A DNA stretch of 64,000 bases from NCBI GenBank assembly GCA_045605765.1, contig JAZUQQ010000027.1, positions 124,001 through 188,000 on the forward strand. Reading direction: 5' to 3'. Numbering within the stretch: the first letter of the stretch is position 1; every line of letters starts with the position of its first letter. This DNA comes from SIG672 sp045605765. Its GTDB lineage: Bacteria; Bacillota; Clostridia; Oscillospirales; CAG-272. Positions 59,631 to 64,000 of this stretch are shown here, in pieces. A program made the position numbers and the translations under genes. The notes beneath the pieces are model-generated. The model worked only from the letters and a program-made list of their open reading frames with translations, made no database searches and was not told the DNA's origin.

Positions 59631-60815
59631 ATGAAAGAAACTATACTTTGTAAATACGGCGAGATCGTCCTCAAAGGACTGAACAAGCCGCAGTTTGAAA
59701 AAGCACTGAGTGCCGAGATGAAGCGCCGCATCGCTCCCGCAGGCGATTTCGAGATCTTCCACTCTCAGTCGATACTGTATATCTCTCCGAAAAACGATGA
59801 GTGCGACATCGACCTCGCCGTCGAGCTTGCCAAAAAAGTGTTCGGTATCGCGACCGTAGCTCGAGCGGCCGAATGTGAAAAGAATATGGACGCAATAATT
59901 AAGACCGCGATAGAGTATCTGCCCGAAAAGATACGCGGATACAGATCATTCAAGGTTGAGGGCAAGCGAGGAGACAAGCGCTTTCCTCTCACCTCGCCCG
60001 AGATAGCGCGCGAGGTAGGCTCTGCCGTGGGAGATCTTGTTCCCGACGTTGAGGTCGATCTCAAAAATCCCGACATCACGGCAAAGGTTGAGATCCGCGA
60101 TGACTGCGCCTACATTCACGCGGGAAGCGAAAAGGGTGCGGGCGGTATACCTTATGGAAGCTGCGGAAAAGCAACTCTCCTCCTTTCAGGCGGCATTGAC
60201 TCTCCCGTTGCAGGCTATATGATGGCGCGCAGAGGTGCCCTTATTGATGCAGTACATTTTGAATCCTTCCCCTACACCTCCGAACGAGCAGAGGAAAAGG
60301 TCGCCGAACTCGCCTCTCTCGTTTGCGAGTATACGGGAAAAATGAGAATGAAGGTCATCTCTCTCACCGAGATACAGGAAGAAATGGTAAAAAAGGTAAA
60401 TCAGGAGTATTTTACTCTCCTTCTCCGTCGCTGTATGATGCGTCTTGCCGCAAGAGCCGCAAAGGAAAGCGGATCTATGACTCTCGTTACGGGTGAGTCT
60501 CTCGGTCAGGTCGCAAGTCAAACTATGCCTGCGCTCGTTGTGACCGACAGTGCGGTCGACATGCCCGTACTGCGTCCGCTTATCGGAATGGACAAAGAGG
60601 AAATAATCACTGTTGCCCGCAAGATCGGTACTTTTGAGACATCTATTCAACCCTACGAGGACTGCTGTACCGTCTTTACACCCAAGCACCCCAAGACTCG
60701 CCCCGAGCTTGAAAAGGTACTTGCCGAAGAAGCAAAAATGGATTTTGCGGCCCTCGAAAACAAGGCGTTTGCCGCTATGCGCGTGAGAGAAATCCGCAGA
60801 GCTATCGACGGCTGA
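59631..60815 (+). CDS. thiI: tRNA sulfurtransferase ThiI
   Basis: A 394-residue ThiI: N-terminal ferredoxin-like domain and THUMP (about 60-165), then the PP-loop LLSGGIDSPVAGYMMARRG (about 184-202) and QTMPALVVTD. It makes 4-thiouridine in tRNA. The rhodanese domain of the enterobacterial protein is absent, as usual in Firmicutes. The start has AAAAGGAACGAACGA upstream. No iscS/nifS partner gene adjoins it. Confidence 0.95.
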   Translation: MKETILCKYGEIVLKGLNKPQFEKALSAEMKRRIAPAGDFEIFHSQSILYISPKNDECDIDLAVELAKKVFGIATVARAAECEKNMDAIIKTAIEYLPEKIRGYRSFKVEGKRGDKRFPLTSPEIAREVGSAVGDLVPDVEVDLKNPDITAKVEIRDDCAYIHAGSEKGAGGIPYGSCGKATLLLSGGIDSPVAGYMMARRGALIDAVHFESFPYTSERAEEKVAELASLVCEYTGKMRMKVISLTEIQEEMVKKVNQEYFTLLLRRCMMRLAARAAKESGSMTLVTGESLGQVASQTMPALVVTDSAVDMPVLRPLIGMDKEEIITVARKIGTFETSIQPYEDCCTVFTPKHPKTRPELEKVLAEEAKMDFAALENKAFAAMRVREIRRAIDG

Positions 60816-60856
60816 TAATAACGCAAACAAAGCCGTTTTCCCCGAGGTCGTAATAC

Positions 60857-60885
60857 TTGACAACAGAGAAAAATCACGCTATAAT
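60857..60885 (+). promoter_or_regulatory. Promoter of alaS
   Basis: TTGACA (60857-60862), 17 bases, TATAAT (60880-60885). Only 45 bases separate it from the start, so no T-box fits. Confidence 0.85.
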
Positions 60886-60930
60886 AAAGAGTAATGTTTA
60901 TCTACTTACAATATGGAAGGAAAAAACGCT

Positions 60931-63561
60931 ATGAAATGGACGTCTGTAAATAACATTCGCGAGAAATATCTCTCGTTTTTTGAATCAAAAGGTCACCTTC
61001 GACACAAGAGCTTCCCTCTCGTGCCGATAAACGATAAATCCATACTGCTCATTAACGCGGGAATGACTCCGCTTAAAAAATATTTTACAGGCGAGCAGGA
61101 GCCTCCCCGTCACAGAATGACCACTTGTCAGAAATGTATCCGTACTCCTGATATTGACCGCGTCGGCATTACCGCTCGTCACGGTACTTATTTCGAGATG
61201 CTCGGAAACTTTTCCTTCGGAGATTATTTCAAAAAAGAGGCTATTCCGTGGGCTTGGGAGTTCTGCACCAAGGTCATTGAGCTTCCCGAGGAGCGCATCT
61301 GGGTAACTATCTACCTCGACGACGACGACGCCTTCGACATCTGGACCAAAGAGGTGGGAATTCCCGAGGAAAGAGTCGTACGTCTTGGAAAAGAGGACAA
61401 CTTCTGGGAGCACGGAAGCGGTCCCTGCGGACCCTGTTCCGAGCTTCATTTCGACCGTGGCGAAGAGTTCGGTTGCGGAAAGCCCGATTGCAAGCCCGGT
61501 TGTGACTGCGACAGATATATGGAGTTCTGGAATCTCGTTTTCACTCAGTTTGACAACGACGGAAACAATAACTATACACGCCTTGCAAAGCCGAACATCG
61601 ATACCGGAATGGGGCTTGAACGTCTTGCCTGCATTATGCAGGGAGTAAACAACCTCTTTGAAGTCGATACCGTTCAAAACATTATGAAGTGCATCGTTGA
61701 CAAGGCAGGCGTAAAATATGGAGAGGATCCTAAAAAGGACATCTCGCTCAGAGTTATCACCGACCACGTCAGAGGATCGACCTTTATGGTCTGCGACGGC
61801 GTAGTTCCCTCGAACGAGGGACGCGGATACGTTCTGCGCAGACTTCTCCGCCGCGCGGCACGTCACGGCAGAATGCTCGGTATCAAGGGCAACTTCCTTG
61901 CCGACGTAGCGGCTGTCGTTGCGCGTGAAAACTATTCGGAGTATCCCGAGCTTACCGAAAAGCTCGAATATATAAGCAAGGTAATCTCGATCGAGGAAAG
62001 CCGTTTTGCGGCAACGATAGATTCCGGACTTGCAATTCTCAGCGGAGTTATCGAAAAAGCAAAGAGTGAAGGTGCAGCCGCTCTCCCCGGTGACGAGGTA
62101 TTCCGTCTGTACGATACCTTCGGCTTCCCTATCGACCTCACCAGAGAGATAGCCGCAGAGGCAGGACTCTCGCTCGACGAGGAAACCTTCAACGCTCTTA
62201 TGAAGGAGCAGAAAACACGTGCGCGTGAGGCAAGAGCCAACATCAGCGGTTGGAGCGACGCTTCGAAAGGTCTTCTCGATGGCTTTAATGCTACCGAGTT
62301 CGTCGGATATACCGCAGACGCGTGCGAAGCAACGGTCGTCGGAATAATCGCAGACGATGTTTCGCTCGAAAGCGTAAACGAAGGCGAATTCTCGATAATC
62401 CTCGACAAGACCGTATTCTACGGCGAGGGCGGCGGACAGGTCGGAGACAGTGGAAAGATCACGCTCGGCGATGCCATAATAAACGTTCTTGACACTAAAA
62501 AGACCGACGGCGTTTACATTCACATCGCTCAGATTGAAAACGGCTCTGTATCGGTAGGCGACACAGTAAAAGCCGAGATAGACGTTGACAGAAGAAACTC
62601 GATCCGCAGAAATCACTCGGCTTGTCATCTTCTCCAAGCGGCACTTCGCGAGGTCCTCGGAGCACACGTCGAGCAGGCAGGCTCGTACGTTGACGAGCAC
62701 AGACTCCGTTTCGACTTCTCGCACTACGAGGCGGTAAATGCAGATCAACTCGCAAGGGTTGAGGCTCTCGTAAACTCTCACATTCTCGCAGGCGTTTGTG
62801 TTGATACTGTCGAAACCGACATCGAAAGCGCTAAAAAAGCAGGCGCTATGGCGCTCTTTGGTGAAAAATACGGCGCGAAGGTCAGAATGGTCAAGATGGG
62901 CGACTTCTCGACCGAGCTTTGTGGCGGTACTCACATAGACAACACCGCAAAAGCAGGACTTTTCAAGATCATTTCCGAGTCCTCCGTAGCCGCAGGCGTT
63001 CGCCGTATTGAGGCGACCACAGGTATTGGAGTTCTCGATCTGCTTGCAAACAAGGACGAGCTTATCGCAGAAACGGCAAAAGAAATGAAGCTTGCAAACG
63101 CGGCAGACCTTGCAAAGCGCGCATCTCAACTCCAAAGTGAGCTCAAAGGCGCAAAGAGCGAGATAGAGGCTCTCGAAGGCAAGATCGCGTCCTACGAATT
63201 CGGGGAAACCGAGAAGTCGGCAATTGACGTGAACGGAATCAGCGTTATAGCTTCCCGTCTTGACGGAGTAAGCGTAGATTCTGCGCGCACTCTCTGCGAC
63301 AAGGTAAGGGATAAAAACCCCGCAAGTGTCACCTTGCTTGCCCTGACTGCAAACGACAGACTGAATTTCGTCTGTGTATGCGGAGCAGAAGCAGTAAAAC
63401 GCGGTGCAAACGCGGGCAAGATCGTGAAGGAAATCGCAACCGTCTGCGGCGGTGGAGGCGGCGGACGTCCGGATAGCGCAACTGCCGGTGCAAAGGATCT
63501 CTCCAAGGTTAACGACGCTCTCGCGGCAGTCGTAGCAACGGTTGAAAAATACGTGAAGTAA
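60931..63561 (+). CDS. alaS: Alanyl-tRNA synthetase
   Basis: An 876-residue class II synthetase. Catalytic core (about 1-240: LRHKSFPLVP, INAGMTPLKKYF, RTPDIDRVGITARHGTYFEMLGNF), tRNA-binding middle, editing domain with RRNHSACHLLQAAL and the LCGGTH zinc motif (about 565-705), and the C-terminal DHH-type part ending VCGGGGGGRPDSATAG. The ATG at 60931 has GGAAGG 10 bases upstream; an in-frame ATG at 60913 is less well placed. Confidence 0.97.
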   Translation: MKWTSVNNIREKYLSFFESKGHLRHKSFPLVPINDKSILLINAGMTPLKKYFTGEQEPPRHRMTTCQKCIRTPDIDRVGITARHGTYFEMLGNFSFGDYFKKEAIPWAWEFCTKVIELPEERIWVTIYLDDDDAFDIWTKEVGIPEERVVRLGKEDNFWEHGSGPCGPCSELHFDRGEEFGCGKPDCKPGCDCDRYMEFWNLVFTQFDNDGNNNYTRLAKPNIDTGMGLERLACIMQGVNNLFEVDTVQNIMKCIVDKAGVKYGEDPKKDISLRVITDHVRGSTFMVCDGVVPSNEGRGYVLRRLLRRAARHGRMLGIKGNFLADVAAVVARENYSEYPELTEKLEYISKVISIEESRFAATIDSGLAILSGVIEKAKSEGAAALPGDEVFRLYDTFGFPIDLTREIAAEAGLSLDEETFNALMKEQKTRAREARANISGWSDASKGLLDGFNATEFVGYTADACEATVVGIIADDVSLESVNEGEFSIILDKTVFYGEGGGQVGDSGKITLGDAIINVLDTKKTDGVYIHIAQIENGSVSVGDTVKAEIDVDRRNSIRRNHSACHLLQAALREVLGAHVEQAGSYVDEHRLRFDFSHYEAVNADQLARVEALVNSHILAGVCVDTVETDIESAKKAGAMALFGEKYGAKVRMVKMGDFSTELCGGTHIDNTAKAGLFKIISESSVAAGVRRIEATTGIGVLDLLANKDELIAETAKEMKLANAADLAKRASQLQSELKGAKSEIEALEGKIASYEFGETEKSAIDVNGISVIASRLDGVSVDSARTLCDKVRDKNPASVTLLALTANDRLNFVCVCGAEAVKRGANAGKIVKEIATVCGGGGGGRPDSATAGAKDLSKVNDALAAVVATVEKYVK

Positions 63562-63574
63562 TTTAGGTGCCTCA

Positions 63575-63620
63575 CCCCCAACGCCGCTTGCGGCGTTTTG
63601 AACCCACACCAAGAAACTTT
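63575..63620 (-). repeat. 46-bp repeat, inverted copy of 18708-18753
   Basis: Identical over 46 bases to the block between purH and purD but inverted. It contains the palindrome AACGCCGCTTGCGGCGTT. Confidence 0.95.
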
Positions 63621-63628
63621 AATAAAAA

Positions 63629-63662
63629 CAAAAGGAAGCGGATAATTTTCGCTTCCTTTTCT
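63629..63662 (+). terminator. Terminator after alaS
   Basis: AAAAGGAAGCG, loop, CGCTTCCTTTT then CTT. Confidence 0.82.
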
Positions 63663-63727
63663 TATACTATGCATCTACGCTCAAGTCAAGCAAAATCATC
63701 TTTTTTGTAAACACACGCGCGCGTTGA

Positions 63728-63756
63728 TTGACAAGACATAAACTTTGCTGTATAAT
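63728..63756 (+). promoter_or_regulatory. Promoter of the final lipoprotein gene
   Basis: TTGACA (63728-63733), 17 bases, TATAAT (63751-63756). Confidence 0.85.
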
Positions 63757-63795
63757 ATATCAAAACACCTTATTTTAAAAGGAAATGATGCGAAA

Positions 63796-64000
63796 ATGCA
63801 AAAATTCACGAAATTAACGGCGACATTGTCGGTCCTTCTTATACTTTGTCTCATGCTTTCCTCGTGTTCGTTTTATCGCTCTTACAGTATAAATTTGCCC
63901 GACACGCCCAACGCCGAAGACATAAAGGATATTCCCACGCCCGACAGCTCCTTGCCCGATGCCCCCGAGAAGCTCGATTTCGGAATGGTAAACACCTTTG
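63796..64000 (+). CDS. Lipoprotein, N-terminal fragment cut by window edge
   Basis: The visible 68 residues start MQKFTKLTATLSVLLILCL and reach a lipobox LSSC at about 21-24, followed by a Pro/Asp-rich linker. AAAAGGAAA lies about 12 bases upstream. The mature domain is outside the window, so function cannot be told. Confidence 0.8.
   Translation, partial: MQKFTKLTATLSVLLILCLMLSSCSFYRSYSINLPDTPNAEDIKDIPTPDSSLPDAPEKLDFGMVNTF

Noticed and set aside
60886..60930. T-box leader before alaS
   Set aside because: Only 45 bases lie between the promoter -10 and the start codon, and the T-box sequence is absent.
60985..63612. An 875-codon open frame on the minus strand opposite alaS
   Set aside because: Antisense shadow of alaS. 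The plus strand carries all AlaS motifs in order.

Overview
The window reads as chromosomal core DNA from an anaerobic, endospore-forming Firmicute of class Clostridia, probably an uncultured Oscillospirales- or Christensenellales-like lineage. This is an inference from gene content: spoIIE, a lexA of the Gram-positive type, rny-ymdB, nrdR next to a TSCPD protein, RNase M5, sigma-A promoters of the TTGACA-17-TATAAT type, tRNA genes without encoded CCA, and a Clostridia-style purine operon. No rRNA, CRISPR array, prophage or insertion sequence was seen.

Layout. 1-489: truncated NUDIX gene. 648-3036: secretion/translation operon ylxM-ffh-rpsP-khpA, facing rsmA. 4050-4200: tRNA-Thr. 4201-7363: a membrane protein, then the ymdB and rny pair. 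7453-9185: lexA with an SOS box and a downstream membrane protein. 9286-10543: a CofE-like protein. 10667-13529: an ECF sigma factor, a membrane-anchored probable anti-sigma protein and a VWA lipoprotein. 13567-24913 (minus strand): an eight-gene purine operon, purE-purF-purM-purN-purO-purH(C-terminal half)-purD-purL, read from one strong promoter through a ZTP riboswitch with a terminator. 24944-26770: a small helical protein diverging from rpsF-ssb-rpsR. 26752-30450: a heterodimeric ABC exporter. 30563-32627: acpP, an amidohydrolase, a CAT-anticodon tRNA and secG. 32788-36482: an M23 peptidase divergent from spoIIE. 36494-44808 (minus): metF, the MetH activation protein and a short MetH, then birA, a prephenate-dehydratase-like protein, htpG and a BTAD regulator. 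44941-45126: tRNA-Ser. 45280-45488: a candidate type I toxin-antitoxin locus. 45571-49861 (minus): pnp, rpsO, lgt and a DUF4190-type membrane protein. 50037-57500: an XRE regulator, recX, rimO, pgsA, holA, rnmV, nrdR, a TSCPD protein and a phosphohexomutase. 57579-59436: a divergent type I dehydroquinase-like gene and nadE. 59631-64000: thiI, alaS and the start of a lipoprotein gene.

Points of most interest. The purine operon uses an archaeal-type IMP cyclohydrolase (PurO) with a free-standing AICAR transformylase instead of the fused PurH, and its PurF-like enzyme lacks the usual N-terminal cysteine nucleophile. A 32-residue hydrophobic peptide between pnp and tRNA-Ser converges on a short antisense transcript at a perfect 16-bp bidirectional terminator, the architecture of Fst/TxpA-type toxin systems. 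A family of A/T-rich dyad repeats and a perfect 46-bp inverted pair (18708-18753 and 63575-63620) are scattered in the spacers. Several promoters have their -35 element inside an upstream hairpin, and recX is preceded by a perfect tandem 22-bp duplication that copies its -10 box.
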